Origin: Rhodovulum marinum
GTDB lineage: Bacteria; Pseudomonadota; Alphaproteobacteria; Rhodobacterales; Rhodobacteraceae
Assembly: GCF_004343075.1 (NCBI RefSeq)
Contig: NZ_SLXP01000009.1
Span: 1 to 64,000 of the forward strand
Length of the DNA stretch: 64,000 bases
Direction: 5' to 3'
Positions 17,577 through 27,280 of this stretch are shown here, piece after piece. The first letter of the stretch is position 1; each line of letters starts with the position of its first letter. The translations under genes were made by a program, and so were the position numbers. The notes beneath the pieces were generated by a model that saw nothing but the letters and a program-made list of their open reading frames with translations, did not search any database and was not told where the DNA came from.

Positions 17577-20500
17577 TCAGAAATCCGCGACCATCGCCAC
17601 GCCGGGCAACGATTTCAGCGCTCCCTTGACCTCCGGCGTCACAAGGTAGGTTTCGCGCAGTCCCAGGTAACAGTCACGCCGCTGCCGTGCCCCGTCGATT
17701 TCCAGGTCCAGGTTCAGCACCCGCAGCCGGATCGGCCCGCCCTTGCGGCCCCGGCCCGCGCGGCCAACCTGTTCCAGCAGCTTCTGCACGCTTTCGGCGG
17801 CCTCGGCGGTCTCGATGGTGATCTCGACCCCGGCCGGCCCCGCATCGGCGATGGATGCATCCATCGGCATCACGCCGCGGATCGTCGGGTCGAACTGGCC
17901 CTCGTTGAACCGGCCCTCCAGCGTCGCCACCACCTTGTCGGTCGTCTCGAACACATTCCGCGCGGCGGTCAGGTCGGCCTCTTCGCGGGGAAACATCGCC
18001 ACGCCCGACAGTTGCAGGGTCGGGTCCGATACGTCCATGCGGAAATACCGCGTGCCCCGCGCGCTTTTCATCTCGCGCAACCCCGACACCAGGACGCCCA
18101 CCTTCATCACCGCCGCGCCGCTGCGTTCGGCGCTTTCGCGCGCCGCGGCCAGGCTGAGCACGCCCTTGCGTTTCAGCGCGCCCATGTAATCGTCCAGCGG
18201 GTGGCCCGACAGGTAGAACCCGATCGCCTTGTGTTCTTCGGCCAGACGCTCGCCCGGCAGCCAGTCGCCGACCGGTGACAGCCGCGGTTCCGGCAGGTCG
18301 TCGCCCGCCTCGCCGAACAGCGACACCTGCGCCGAGCCGCGCTGGTCGTGCACCGCCGCCGAATAGGCCGCCAGCGCGTCCAGGCTGTCGAAGACCCGCC
18401 GCCGGTTCGGGTCCAGCTGGTCGAACGCCCCGGCGCGCGCCAGCATTTCCAGGGGCCGCTTGCCGATCCGCTTCAGGTCGACGCGCCGGGCGAAATCGAA
18501 CAGCGTGGCGAAAGGTTTCTCTGCCCGCCCCTCGACGATCAGCTTCATCGCCTCGACGCCCACGTTCTTGAGCGCGCCGAGACCGTAGACCAGCTTGCCG
18601 TCCTTCACGTCGAACGTCGCCTGCGAACGGTTCACGCAAGGCGGCACGATCTCGATCTTCAGCCCGCGCCGCACCTCCTCGGCATAGATCGACAGCTTGT
18701 CGGTCAGGTGCAGGTCGCAGTTCATCACGCCGGCCATGAACTCGACCGGATGGTTCGCCTTCAGCCAGGCGGTCTGGTAGCTGACCACCGCATAGGCCGC
18801 CGCGTGCGACTTGTTGAAGCCGTAATTGGCGAACTTCTCCAGCAGGTTCCAGACTTCCAGCGCCTTGTCGTCGTCGACGCCGCTCTTCTTGGCCCCGGCG
18901 ATGAACTTGGGCCGCTCCTCGTCCATCGCCTCCTTGATCTTCTTGCCCATGGCGCGGCGCAACAGGTCGGCGCCGCCAAGGCTGTAGCCCGCCATTTCCT
19001 GCGCGATCTGCATCACCTGTTCCTGGTAGACGATGATGCCCTGGGTTTCGTCCAGGATATGGTCGATCGAGGGGTGCAGCCGGTCGCGTTCGGAAATCCC
19101 GTTCTTCACCTCGCAATATTTCGGGATATTCTCCATCGGGCCGGGCCGATACAGCGCCACCAGCGCCACGATATCCTCGATGCAGGTCGGCTTCATGCGC
19201 CTGAGCGCATCCATCATCCCCGAACTTTCCACCTGGAACACCGCCACGGTCCTGGCGCTGGCATAAAGCTCGTAGGTCTTTTCGTCATCCAGCGGGATCT
19301 GCCCGATATCGTTCTCGGTGCCCTCGGTCGGTTCGTACAGCCGCGTGCCGTCCGCGCCCACATGCAGGGGCCGCCCGCCCTTGCGGATCAGGTCGATGGC
19401 GTTCTGGATCACGGTCAGCGTCTTCAGACCGAGAAAGTCGAATTTCACCAGCCCCGCCTGTTCCACCCATTTCATGTTGAACTGGGTCGCGGGCATGTCC
19501 GACCGCGGATCCTGATACAACGGCACAAGCTCGTCCAGCGGCCGGTCGCCGATCACCACCCCCGCGGCGTGGGTAGAGGCGTTCCGCAAAAGCCCCTCGA
19601 CCTGCTGCCCATAGGTCAACAGCCGGTCGACGACCTCCTCGGCGCGGGCGGCTTCGCGCAGGCGTTCCTCCTCCTTCAGCGCCTTTTCGATGGAAACGGG
19701 CTTGACCCCCTCGACCGGGATCAGTTTCGACAGCTTGTCGACCTGGCCATAGGGCATCTGCAACACGCGCCCCACGTCGCGCACTGCCGCCTTGGACAGA
19801 AGCGCACCAAAGGTGATGATCTGCGCCACCTTCTCGCGGCCATACTTGCGCTGGACGTATTCGATCACCTCTTCGCGGCGATCCATGCAGAAGTCGATGT
19901 CGAAGTCGGGCATCGACACCCGCTCGGGGTTCAGGAACCGTTCGAACAGCAGCGAATAGCGCAGCGGGTCGAGATCGGTGATCGTCAGCGCATAGGCCAC
20001 CAGGCTGCCCGCCCCAGACCCCCGCCCCGGCCCCACCGGGATGTCATGCTCCTTGGCCCACTTGATGAAATCGGCAACGATCAGGAAATAGCCGGGGAAG
20101 CCCATCCCCTCGATGATCCCCAGCTCGAAATCCAGCCGCTTTTCATACTCTTCCACCGGCGCGGCGTGCGGGATCACCGCAAGGCGCGCGGCCAGTCCCT
20201 CCTTGGCCTGGCGGCGCAGCTCCTCCACCTCGTCCTCGGCGAATCGCGGCAGGATCGGCTTGCGCTTCTCGGATTTGACCGCGCAGCGCCGGGCGATCTC
20301 GACGGTGTTCTCGATCGCCTCGGGCAGGTCGGCGAACAGCGCGGCCATTTCCTCCGCGCTCTTGAAATAATGCTGCGGTGTCAGGCGGCGGCGCGGGGCG
20401 GTCTGGTCGACATAGGCGCCCTCGGCAATGCAGATCAGCGCATCATGCGCCTCGTACATCTCGGGCCTGGGGAAATAGACGTCGTTGGTGGCCACCAGCG

Positions 20501-21113
20501 GCAGGTCCATCGCATAGGCCATCTCGACATGGCCGCGCTCGGTCGTCGCTTCGGCCGCGGTCAGCTGCCCCCCCTCGCCCGGGTGGCGCTGCAACTCGAC
20601 ATAAAGCCGGGTCGGAAAGGCCGCCGCCAGCCGCGCGACCAACGCCTCGGCCTTGGCGTGCTGCCCCGCCTGCAACAGCCGCCCCACCGCCCCCTCGGGC
20701 CCGCCGGTCAAACAGATCAGCCCCGCGGCATGCGCCTCCAGCTGCTCCGGCGTCACCTGCGGAAGCTCGCCCTGCTTGCCCAGGTACAGGCAGGAATTCA
20801 GCTTCATCAGGTTGCCGTAACCGGTCTCGTCCTGCGCCAGCAGAACCACCGGCGCGGGCGGCCGCGGCCGCTCGCCCGGGGCGGGCGGATCATACGCCAG
20901 GTCGACCTGGCAGCCGATGATCGGCTGGATGCCCGCGCCGCTGGCCAGAACCGAAAACTCCAGCGCGCAGAACATGTTGTTGGCGTCGGTCACCGCCACC
21001 GCGGGCATTCCGGCGGCCTGGCACAGGTCGGCCAGCTTCTTCACCCGCACCGCCCCTTCCAGCAGCGAGTATTCGGTATGCAGGCGAAGGTGAATGAATC
21101 GCGGCGCGGCCAT
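17577..21113 (-). CDS. dnaE: DNA polymerase III subunit alpha
   Basis: 1178 residues, full length. Catalytic subunit of the replicative polymerase. The N-terminal PHP domain starts with HLRLHTEYSLLEG. GPGRGSGAGSLVAYAL and the catalytic PDFDIDF aspartates (about residue 400) form the palm. The fingers and tandem helix-hairpin-helix follow. The OB fold lies near residues 950-1060 (KVGVLVSGLREMKSARGTRY). This is the DnaE1 type: it is longer than ImuC/DnaE2 and not next to imuA/imuB. Upstream lies a dispersed repeat and then the divergent BMP transporter operon. Confidence 0.97.
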   Translation of the reverse strand: MAAPRFIHLRLHTEYSLLEGAVRVKKLADLCQAAGMPAVAVTDANNMFCALEFSVLASGAGIQPIIGCQVDLAYDPPAPGERPRPPAPVVLLAQDETGYGNLMKLNSCLYLGKQGELPQVTPEQLEAHAAGLICLTGGPEGAVGRLLQAGQHAKAEALVARLAAAFPTRLYVELQRHPGEGGQLTAAEATTERGHVEMAYAMDLPLVATNDVYFPRPEMYEAHDALICIAEGAYVDQTAPRRRLTPQHYFKSAEEMAALFADLPEAIENTVEIARRCAVKSEKRKPILPRFAEDEVEELRRQAKEGLAARLAVIPHAAPVEEYEKRLDFELGIIEGMGFPGYFLIVADFIKWAKEHDIPVGPGRGSGAGSLVAYALTITDLDPLRYSLLFERFLNPERVSMPDFDIDFCMDRREEVIEYVQRKYGREKVAQIITFGALLSKAAVRDVGRVLQMPYGQVDKLSKLIPVEGVKPVSIEKALKEEERLREAARAEEVVDRLLTYGQQVEGLLRNASTHAAGVVIGDRPLDELVPLYQDPRSDMPATQFNMKWVEQAGLVKFDFLGLKTLTVIQNAIDLIRKGGRPLHVGADGTRLYEPTEGTENDIGQIPLDDEKTYELYASARTVAVFQVESSGMMDALRRMKPTCIEDIVALVALYRPGPMENIPKYCEVKNGISERDRLHPSIDHILDETQGIIVYQEQVMQIAQEMAGYSLGGADLLRRAMGKKIKEAMDEERPKFIAGAKKSGVDDDKALEVWNLLEKFANYGFNKSHAAAYAVVSYQTAWLKANHPVEFMAGVMNCDLHLTDKLSIYAEEVRRGLKIEIVPPCVNRSQATFDVKDGKLVYGLGALKNVGVEAMKLIVEGRAEKPFATLFDFARRVDLKRIGKRPLEMLARAGAFDQLDPNRRRVFDSLDALAAYSAAVHDQRGSAQVSLFGEAGDDLPEPRLSPVGDWLPGERLAEEHKAIGFYLSGHPLDDYMGALKRKGVLSLAAARESAERSGAAVMKVGVLVSGLREMKSARGTRYFRMDVSDPTLQLSGVAMFPREEADLTAARNVFETTDKVVATLEGRFNEGQFDPTIRGVMPMDASIADAGPAGVEITIETAEAAESVQKLLEQVGRAGRGRKGGPIRLRVLNLDLEIDGARQRRDCYLGLRETYLVTPEVKGALKSLPGVAMVADF

Positions 21114-21440
21114 GACGCGACTCTAGCCAGAGCCGCCGCCGGCGAAAAGCCCGCGTCCCGGTCTTTTCCTTTTGATGTCTTTTCCTTGTGAAAGTACTCC
21201 CGCCGGAGGCGCGCCCGGCACAGCCGGGCGCCCGGCCCAACGCCGGGCAAACGGGGCGCAGCCCCGTGCGGCCCGGGGGCGGGAGCCCCCCGGCTTCGGG
21301 ACATCTCTGCCCGATTTCGCGGCATCTGCCCGGGGCCTGTGCGAAATGCCCGCCCGATCCGCCCCGAGACCGTTGCAGCGCCCTGCGCGTGCGGGCTAGT
21401 AAGCGACAGAACACGCAAGGGCCGCGGGGGACACCGCCGG
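21114..21440. other. divergent intergenic region with a dispersed repeat
   Basis: 327 bp between dnaE and the BMP-type ABC ATPase gene. It holds the dispersed repeat at 21178-21292. The rest (21293-21440) should contain the promoter of the ABC operon. No convincing -35/-10 pair was seen in this very GC-rich stretch. Confidence 0.5.
21178..21292 (+). repeat. dispersed intergenic repeat, copy A
   Basis: It begins with a TTTTCCTTGTGAAAGTACTCCC-type head (compare copy B) and continues into GC-rich hairpins. Positions 21236-21285 match copy C (56348-56299, minus strand) at 48 of 50 bases. The two differences are the closing pair of the hairpin at 21251-21267 (A-T here, G-C in copy C), so base pairing is conserved. 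Confidence 0.75.
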
Positions 21441-22961
21441 GTGACATCGCTTCTGACAGTCGAGGGCCTGACCAAGGCCTATCCCGGGGTCGTCGCAAAC
21501 GATCGCGTCAGCTTCGATATCGCCGAGGGCGAGGTTCACGCGCTTCTGGGCGAGAACGGCGCGGGCAAGTCCACCCTCGTCAAGATGATCTACGGCTTGG
21601 TTCAACCCGACGCCGGCCGCATGACGCTGCGCGGCGCGCCCTATGCGCCGCCCGAACCCAGCGCGGCGCGCGCCGCGGGCGTGGCCATGGTGTTCCAGCA
21701 TTTCTCGCTGTTCGACGCGCTCGACGTGGCCGAGAACATCGCCCTGGGCATGGAAACCCCGCCGCCCATGCGCCGTCTGGCCGCCCGCATCCGCGAGGTC
21801 AGTGAAACCTACGGCCTGCCGCTGAACCCCGACCGGCTGGTGGGCGACCTGTCGGCCGGCGAGCGCCAGCGGGTCGAGATCATCCGCTGCCTGTTGCAGG
21901 ATCCGCGCCTTCTGATCATGGACGAGCCGACCAGCGTCCTGACCCCGCAAGAGGTGGACATCCTCTTTGCCACGCTGCGCAAGCTCGCCGCCGAAGGCAC
22001 GGCGATCCTCTATATCTCGCACAAGCTGGAAGAAATCCGCACGCTTTGCGACCGCGCCACGATCCTGCGGCTTGGAAAGGTCGTCGACAGCTGCAACCCG
22101 CGCGAAAAGACCGCCGCGGAACTGGCCGAGATGATGGTCGGCGCCAAGCTGACCGCCCCCGCGCGCGGGGGTGGCACCCCCGGCGACGTGGTGCTGGAGG
22201 TTTCTGGGCTGTCGCTGCCGTCTTCCACCCCCTTCGGTACGTCCCTACGCGACATCTCGTTTACCGTGCGGGCGGGCGAGATTCTCGGGATCGGCGGCGT
22301 GGCCGGCAACGGCCAGGACGAGCTTTTGGCCGCTCTCTCGGGCGAGGCGCAGGTCGCGCCCGATGCGGTGAACCTCAAGGGCCAGCCCATCGGCGCGCTC
22401 GGCCCCAGCCCGCGCCGCCGGATCGCCGTTCTCGCCGCGCCCGAGGAACGGCTGGGCCATGCCGCGGCCCCCGACATGAGCCTGACCGAAAACGCCCTTC
22501 TGACGGCGGCGATACGCGAGGGGCTGGCCGCGCGCGGCTTCCTGAAATGGCCCGCCGCCCGCGCCTTCGCCGAGAAGGTGATCGAGGCCTTCGACGTGCG
22601 CACGCCCGGCCCCGGCAATGCCGCGCGGTCGCTCTCAGGCGGCAACCTGCAGAAATTCGTGATCGGTCGCGAGGTGCTTCAGCGCCCAGAGGTTCTGGTC
22701 GTCAACCAGCCCACCTGGGGCGTCGATGCCTCGGCCGCCGCGTCGATCCGGCAGGCATTGCTCGACCTTGCGCAGTCGGGCACCGCGGTCATCGTCATCA
22801 GCCAGGATCTCGACGAGCTGATGGAAATCTCGGACCGCTTCGCGGCCCTGAACGAGGGCCGCCTGTCGCCGCCAAGGCCCGCGCAGGGCCTGACGCTGGA
22901 AGAGATCGGCCTGATGATGGGCGGCGCCCATGACATGGAGGTGGCCCATGTCGCCGAATAG
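21441..22961 (+). CDS. BMP-type ABC importer, double ATPase (system 1)
   Basis: 506 residues from GTG 21441, preceded by a G-rich ribosome binding site. Extension to 21339 runs through unlike sequence. Two fused ATPase modules in the RbsA/YufO layout. Module 1 has Walker A GENGAGKS, signature LSAGERQRVE and Walker B LLIMDEPT. Module 2 has a degenerate Walker A region (GVAGNGQDE), signature LSGGNLQK and a Walker B-like LVVNQPT in which the Asp-Glu pair is Asn-Gln. Only one functional ATP site is therefore expected, as usual in this family. Drives uptake of a nucleoside-like or other BMP-protein ligand. First gene of a four-gene transport operon. Confidence 0.92.
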   Translation: MTSLLTVEGLTKAYPGVVANDRVSFDIAEGEVHALLGENGAGKSTLVKMIYGLVQPDAGRMTLRGAPYAPPEPSAARAAGVAMVFQHFSLFDALDVAENIALGMETPPPMRRLAARIREVSETYGLPLNPDRLVGDLSAGERQRVEIIRCLLQDPRLLIMDEPTSVLTPQEVDILFATLRKLAAEGTAILYISHKLEEIRTLCDRATILRLGKVVDSCNPREKTAAELAEMMVGAKLTAPARGGGTPGDVVLEVSGLSLPSSTPFGTSLRDISFTVRAGEILGIGGVAGNGQDELLAALSGEAQVAPDAVNLKGQPIGALGPSPRRRIAVLAAPEERLGHAAAPDMSLTENALLTAAIREGLAARGFLKWPAARAFAEKVIEAFDVRTPGPGNAARSLSGGNLQKFVIGREVLQRPEVLVVNQPTWGVDASAAASIRQALLDLAQSGTAVIVISQDLDELMEISDRFAALNEGRLSPPRPAQGLTLEEIGLMMGGAHDMEVAHVAE

Positions 22962-22970
22962 GGGGCACGC

Positions 22971-24056
22971 ATGATCCGGCTTGAAAAACGCCCGCAGCCC
23001 TCGCGTGCCTGGACGGTGGCAACCCCCATCCTCGCCGTGGCGCTGACCATGGTGGCGGGCGGTCTGATGTTCGCCGCCCTCGGCAAGGACCCGGTCGAGG
23101 CAATCCGCACGATCTTCTGGGACCCGCTCTTCAACGAACAGTTCGCCAGCTATTCCCGCCCGCAATTGCTGGTCAAGGCGGGGCCGCTGGTCCTGATCGC
23201 GATCGGCCTGAGCCTCGGCTTTCGCGCGGGCATCTGGAATATCGGCGCCGAGGGACAATACATCATGGGTGCGCTCGCGGGCGCGGGCGTGGCGCTGGCG
23301 CTCTATCCGCTGGAGGCTTGGTTCCTGTTTCCGCTGATGGTGATCGCGGGGGCGCTTGGCGGCTGGGCCTGGGCGATGATCCCGGCGCTGCTCAAGACAC
23401 GGTTCCGAACGAACGAGATCCTCGTATCCCTGCTGCTGGTCTACGTAGCCGAGCAGATCCTCGCCTCGATGTCGCTGGGGTTGATGCGCAACCCCGAGGG
23501 CGGCGGCTTCCCGGGGAGCCGCAACCTTCAGCAATACCCCGCCGCGGCGAACCCCGAACTGATCGCGGGCACCGGCATGCATTGGGGCGTGGTCGCGGGC
23601 TTCATCGCGGTGATCACGGCCTATATCCTGCTCAACCGCCACATGCTGGGCTTCCAGATCCGGCTGACCGGGCAAAGCCCCCGCGCGGCCCGGTTCGCGG
23701 GCGTGAATCCGAACGCGCTGGTGCTGTTCTGCCTCGGAACTTCGGGGGCGCTGGCAGGGTTGGCGGGGCTGTTCGAGGTGGCGGGGCCGGCGGGCCAGAT
23801 CAGCATCGACTTCAACCAGGGTTATGGCTTCACCGCGATCATCGTGGCCTTCCTCGGGCGGCTGCACCCGGTCGGAATCCTGCTGGCGGGGCTGTTGATG
23901 GCGCTGACCTATATCGGCGGCGAACTTGCACAATTCATGCTTGGGATCCCGGCCGCCGCGATCCAGGCCTTTCAGGGCATGCTGCTTTTCTTCCTGCTGG
24001 GGGTCGACGTCTTGTCCAATTACAACATTCGGCTGGGCCGGCGGGAGGTCGCCTGA
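22971..24056 (+). CDS. BMP-type ABC importer permease 1 (system 1)
   Basis: 361 residues with about nine or ten predicted membrane segments. It belongs to the branched-chain/BPD-type 2 permeases (YufP/NupP-like). GIWNIGAEGQYIMGALAG and VAFLGRLHPVGIL are conserved family segments. Starts 9 nt after the ATPase stop. Its last base is the first base of the next gene (TGATG). Confidence 0.92.
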   Translation: MIRLEKRPQPSRAWTVATPILAVALTMVAGGLMFAALGKDPVEAIRTIFWDPLFNEQFASYSRPQLLVKAGPLVLIAIGLSLGFRAGIWNIGAEGQYIMGALAGAGVALALYPLEAWFLFPLMVIAGALGGWAWAMIPALLKTRFRTNEILVSLLLVYVAEQILASMSLGLMRNPEGGGFPGSRNLQQYPAAANPELIAGTGMHWGVVAGFIAVITAYILLNRHMLGFQIRLTGQSPRAARFAGVNPNALVLFCLGTSGALAGLAGLFEVAGPAGQISIDFNQGYGFTAIIVAFLGRLHPVGILLAGLLMALTYIGGELAQFMLGIPAAAIQAFQGMLLFFLLGVDVLSNYNIRLGRREVA

Positions 24057-24988
24057 TGGATTTCGGCGCGATCAACCCGGTCGTTCTCATCGCCTCGCTG
24101 ATGGTGGCCTCCACACCGATCCTCCTGGCCGCGATCGGCGAGCTGGTGGTCGAGAAATCGGGCGTTCTGAACCTCGGTGTCGAGGGGATGATGATCACCG
24201 GCGCGATCTGCGGTTTCGCCATCGCGGTGGAAACCGGCAGCCCGGCGCTGGGCTTTCTGGCCGCCATGCTGGGCGGCGCGGTGCTGTCGCTGGTGTTCGG
24301 GGTGCTGACCCAGGTGCTGATGTCGAACCAGGTGGCAACAGGGCTCGCTCTCACGCTCTTCGGGCTGGGCCTGTCGGCGCTGATCGGCCAGGGCTATGTC
24401 GGGATCAAGCCACCCGCGACCGACCGGCTCGACCTCGGGCCGCTGTCCGAGATCCCGGTGCTGGGACGCATCCTGTTTTCCCATGACCTGATCGTCTATC
24501 TCAGCCTCGCGCTGGTGGCCGGGGTATGGGCTTTCCTGCGCTATACCCGCGCGGGCCTGATCCTGCGGGCGGTGGGTGAAAACCACGACGCGGCGCATGC
24601 GCTGGGCTATCATGTCGTGCGCATCCGGCTGGCGGCCATCGCCTTTGGCGGGGCCTGCGCCGGGCTGGGGGGCGCTTATCTCAGCCTGGTGCGCGTGCCG
24701 CAATGGACGGAAGGCATGACCGCGGGGGCGGGCTGGATCGCGCTGGCCATCGTGGTTTTCGCCAGCTGGCGCGCGGGCCGGGTTCTGCTGGGCGCCTATC
24801 TGTTCGGCGGGGTGGCGGTGCTGCAGCTGAACCTGCAGGCCGCGGGGCTGGCCGTGCCGGTCGAACTCTTGTCGGCCTCGCCCTATCTGGTAACGATCCT
24901 GGTGCTCGTCATCATGTCGGCCGACCGGGGCCGCGCGGCGGTGGCCGCGCCCGCCTCTCTCGGCCGGGTGTTTCATGCCTCGACCTGA
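24056..24988 (+). CDS. BMP-type ABC importer permease 2 (system 1)
   Basis: 310 residues, YufQ/NupQ-like inner-membrane permease. ATG 24056 overlaps the previous stop by one base. ATPILLAAIGELVVEKSGVLNLGVEGMM-type sequence at the N-terminus is diagnostic of the family, and AVGENHDAAHALGYHV is the cytosolic coupling loop. Pairs with permease 1 to form the channel. Confidence 0.92.
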   Translation: MDFGAINPVVLIASLMVASTPILLAAIGELVVEKSGVLNLGVEGMMITGAICGFAIAVETGSPALGFLAAMLGGAVLSLVFGVLTQVLMSNQVATGLALTLFGLGLSALIGQGYVGIKPPATDRLDLGPLSEIPVLGRILFSHDLIVYLSLALVAGVWAFLRYTRAGLILRAVGENHDAAHALGYHVVRIRLAAIAFGGACAGLGGAYLSLVRVPQWTEGMTAGAGWIALAIVVFASWRAGRVLLGAYLFGGVAVLQLNLQAAGLAVPVELLSASPYLVTILVLVIMSADRGRAAVAAPASLGRVFHAST

Positions 24989-25039
24989 GGCGCTGCCAAC
25001 CGGGGGCCTTCGGGCCTGCCATCAACAGGGGATAGAACC

Positions 25040-26113
25040 ATGAACCGCAGAACGCTTCTTGCCTCCGCCGCGCTGGCGCTGGGCCTTGCCGGGACCGCGC
25101 TGGCCCAGGACAAGACCAAGGTGGGCTTCGTCTTCGTCGGCCCGATCGGCGATGGCGGCTGGACCTATGAGCACAACGAGGGGCGCCTCGCTGTCGAGGA
25201 GCATTTCGGCGACGCGGTCGAAACCGTCTACCAGGAAAGCGTGCCCGAAGGCGCAGATGCCGAACGCGTGCTGACCCAGATGGCCCTTTCCGGCGCCGAC
25301 CTGATCTTCACCACGTCCTTCGGCTACATGGATCCGACGATCAACGTCGCGGCCAAGTTTCCGGACGTGAAATTCGAACACGCCACCGGCTACAAGCGCG
25401 CGGACAACGTGGGCACCTATTCCGCCCGCTTCTACGAGGGCCGCGCGGTGCAGGGCCACATCGCCGGCAAGATGACGGAATCGAACATCATCGGCTATAT
25501 CGCGTCCTTCCCGATCCCCGAGGTCATCCGCGGCATCAACTCGGCCTATATCCATGCGAAAAAGGTGAACCCTGACGTCCAGTTCAAGGTGATCTGGGCC
25601 TATACCTGGTTCGACCCGGCGAAAGAGGCCGACGCGGCAACAGCACTTATCGAACAAGGCGCCGACGTCATCCTGCAGCATACCGATTCCACCGCACCGC
25701 AGGCCGCCGCCGAAAAGGCCGGTAATGTCTATACCTTCGGGCAGGCCTCCGACATGGCGGAATACGCGCCCAAGCCTCGGATTTCGTCCATCATCGACAA
25801 CTGGTCGCCCTATTACATCGACCGCGTACAGGCGGTGATCGACGGCACCTGGGAAAGCGACGACACCTGGGACGGGATCGGCGCGGGCATGGTCAAGATC
25901 GGCGAGATTTCCGACGCGGTGCCGGCGGACGTCAAGGCCGAGGCCGAGGCGATGATCGAGGCCATCGCCAGCGGCGCGTATCACCCCTTCACCGGCCCGC
26001 TGAACAAGCAGGACGGCACGCCCTGGCTGGCCGAGGGCGAGGTGGCCGATGACGGCACGCTTCTGGGCATGAATTTCTATGTCGAGGGACTGACCGGCGA
26101 GATCCCGCAGTAA
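25040..26113 (+). CDS. BMP-family ABC substrate-binding protein (system 1)
   Basis: 357 residues. Signal peptide 1-23 with a twin-arginine-like NRRTLLAS start, cleavage near ALAQ. The mature protein is a PnrA/BMP-type periplasmic binding protein (VGFVFVGPIGDGGWTYEHNEG ... IIDNWSPYYIDRV). The loop that in classical PnrA reads DxSFN is here DGGWT, which points to a different ligand from system 2. It is not a lipoprotein: no lipobox. 51 bp separate it from the permease and a hairpin follows it, both consistent with higher expression of the binding protein. Confidence 0.92.
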   Translation: MNRRTLLASAALALGLAGTALAQDKTKVGFVFVGPIGDGGWTYEHNEGRLAVEEHFGDAVETVYQESVPEGADAERVLTQMALSGADLIFTTSFGYMDPTINVAAKFPDVKFEHATGYKRADNVGTYSARFYEGRAVQGHIAGKMTESNIIGYIASFPIPEVIRGINSAYIHAKKVNPDVQFKVIWAYTWFDPAKEADAATALIEQGADVILQHTDSTAPQAAAEKAGNVYTFGQASDMAEYAPKPRISSIIDNWSPYYIDRVQAVIDGTWESDDTWDGIGAGMVKIGEISDAVPADVKAEAEAMIEAIASGAYHPFTGPLNKQDGTPWLAEGEVADDGTLLGMNFYVEGLTGEIPQ

Positions 26114-26133
26114 CGCGGGCCGCTGAACCCAGC

Positions 26134-26169
26134 GGGCGCGCAGCCGGGGTTGTCCCGGGCCGCGCGCCC
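26134..26169 (+). terminator. strong GC hairpin after the binding-protein gene
   Basis: GGGCGCGC (26134-26141) pairs with GCGCGCCC (26162-26169). After a small internal bulge, CCGGG (26144-26148) pairs with CCCGG (26154-26158) around a GTTGT loop. It lies 20 nt after the stop. No T-run follows, so it may stabilise the upstream mRNA as much as terminate it. Confidence 0.55.
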
Positions 26170-26185
26170 TGATCAGGTCGGACAC

Positions 26186-27280
26186 ATGGAAACGGATTTC
26201 ATCGTCATCGGCGGCGGGATCGGCGGGGTGTCGGTTGGGGCGCGGCTGTCGCATCTGGGCCGCGTAACGCTGCTCGAGGGCGAGCGCGGGCTGGGCTATC
26301 ATGCCTCGGGACGGTCGGCGGCGCTGTTCGACGAATGCCTTGGTGCGGCGCCCGTCGTGGAACTCAACCGGGCAAGCCATGCCTACCACGCCACGGCGAA
26401 CGGCGGCGTTCTGTCGGACCGGGGGCTGATGGTGGTGGGCCGCGCCGAGGACGCCGAGTTATTCGAGGCAGACGTCGCCCATATGCACCTGCACCGGCTG
26501 AGCGTGGACGAGGCCCGCGCCCGGATGCCGATCCTGAACCCCGACCGCGTCGCCTTTGCCGGGCTGCACGAGGGGGCCTGGGATCTGGACACCGACCGGC
26601 TGATCCAGAACTTCGCCCGCGAGATCCGCGCCAACGGGGGCACCGTGACCACCGGCGCACGGGTCACGACGATAGCGCGCACCGCGACGGGCTGGCGAGT
26701 CGAGGCGGGACAGGATGTCCACGCGGCCCGCGTGCTGGTCAATGCCGCCGGCGCCTGGGTCGACGAAGTGGCCCGGATGGCCGGTGTGGCGCCGCTGGGC
26801 TTTACCCCGATGCGCCGGTCCATGGCACGACTGCCCGCGCCGGGCGACCACGATTTGCGAAACTGGCCGATGGTGGTCGGCGCGGGCGAGCGATGGTATT
26901 GCAAGCCCGATGCCGGCAAGCTTCTGGTCTCGCCGGCCGAGGAACACCCGATGGACCCGCACGATGCCTTTGCCGACGACATGGTGCTGGCCGAGGGGCT
27001 GGCCCGGTATGAAGAGATGGTGACAGAACCGGTGACACGGGTCGAAACGAACTGGGCGGGGTTGCGCACCTTTTCGCCCGACCGGCTGCTGGTCATCGGC
27101 TTCGACCCGGGCGAACCGGCCTTCTTCTGGCATGCGGGCCAGGGCGGCGTGGGCTTTCAGACCGCGCCCGCGGCCAGTCAGTTGGCCGCCGATATCGTCG
27201 CCGGCCGCCCGCCCGAAATCGGCGCGGGCCTCGCCGCGGCCTTCAGCCCCGCACGGTTCGCACCATGTCCCGCCGCCTGA
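26186..27280 (+). CDS. FAD-dependent amine/amino-acid oxidoreductase (DAO family)
   Basis: 364 residues from ATG 26186. An in-frame extension to 26150 crosses the hairpin and was rejected. Rossmann FAD-binding DFIVIGGGIGGVSVGARLS starts at residue 4, with GYHASGRSAALF as the second FAD contact. The C-terminal ETNWAGLRTFSPDR and HAGQGGVGFQTAPAAS complete the family. The overall pattern is close to D-arginine/D-amino acid dehydrogenases; the substrate is unproven. Overlaps the methyltransferase gene by 16 nt and follows the BMP transporter, so it may act on the imported compound. Confidence 0.85.
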   Translation: METDFIVIGGGIGGVSVGARLSHLGRVTLLEGERGLGYHASGRSAALFDECLGAAPVVELNRASHAYHATANGGVLSDRGLMVVGRAEDAELFEADVAHMHLHRLSVDEARARMPILNPDRVAFAGLHEGAWDLDTDRLIQNFAREIRANGGTVTTGARVTTIARTATGWRVEAGQDVHAARVLVNAAGAWVDEVARMAGVAPLGFTPMRRSMARLPAPGDHDLRNWPMVVGAGERWYCKPDAGKLLVSPAEEHPMDPHDAFADDMVLAEGLARYEEMVTEPVTRVETNWAGLRTFSPDRLLVIGFDPGEPAFFWHAGQGGVGFQTAPAASQLAADIVAGRPPEIGAGLAAAFSPARFAPCPAA

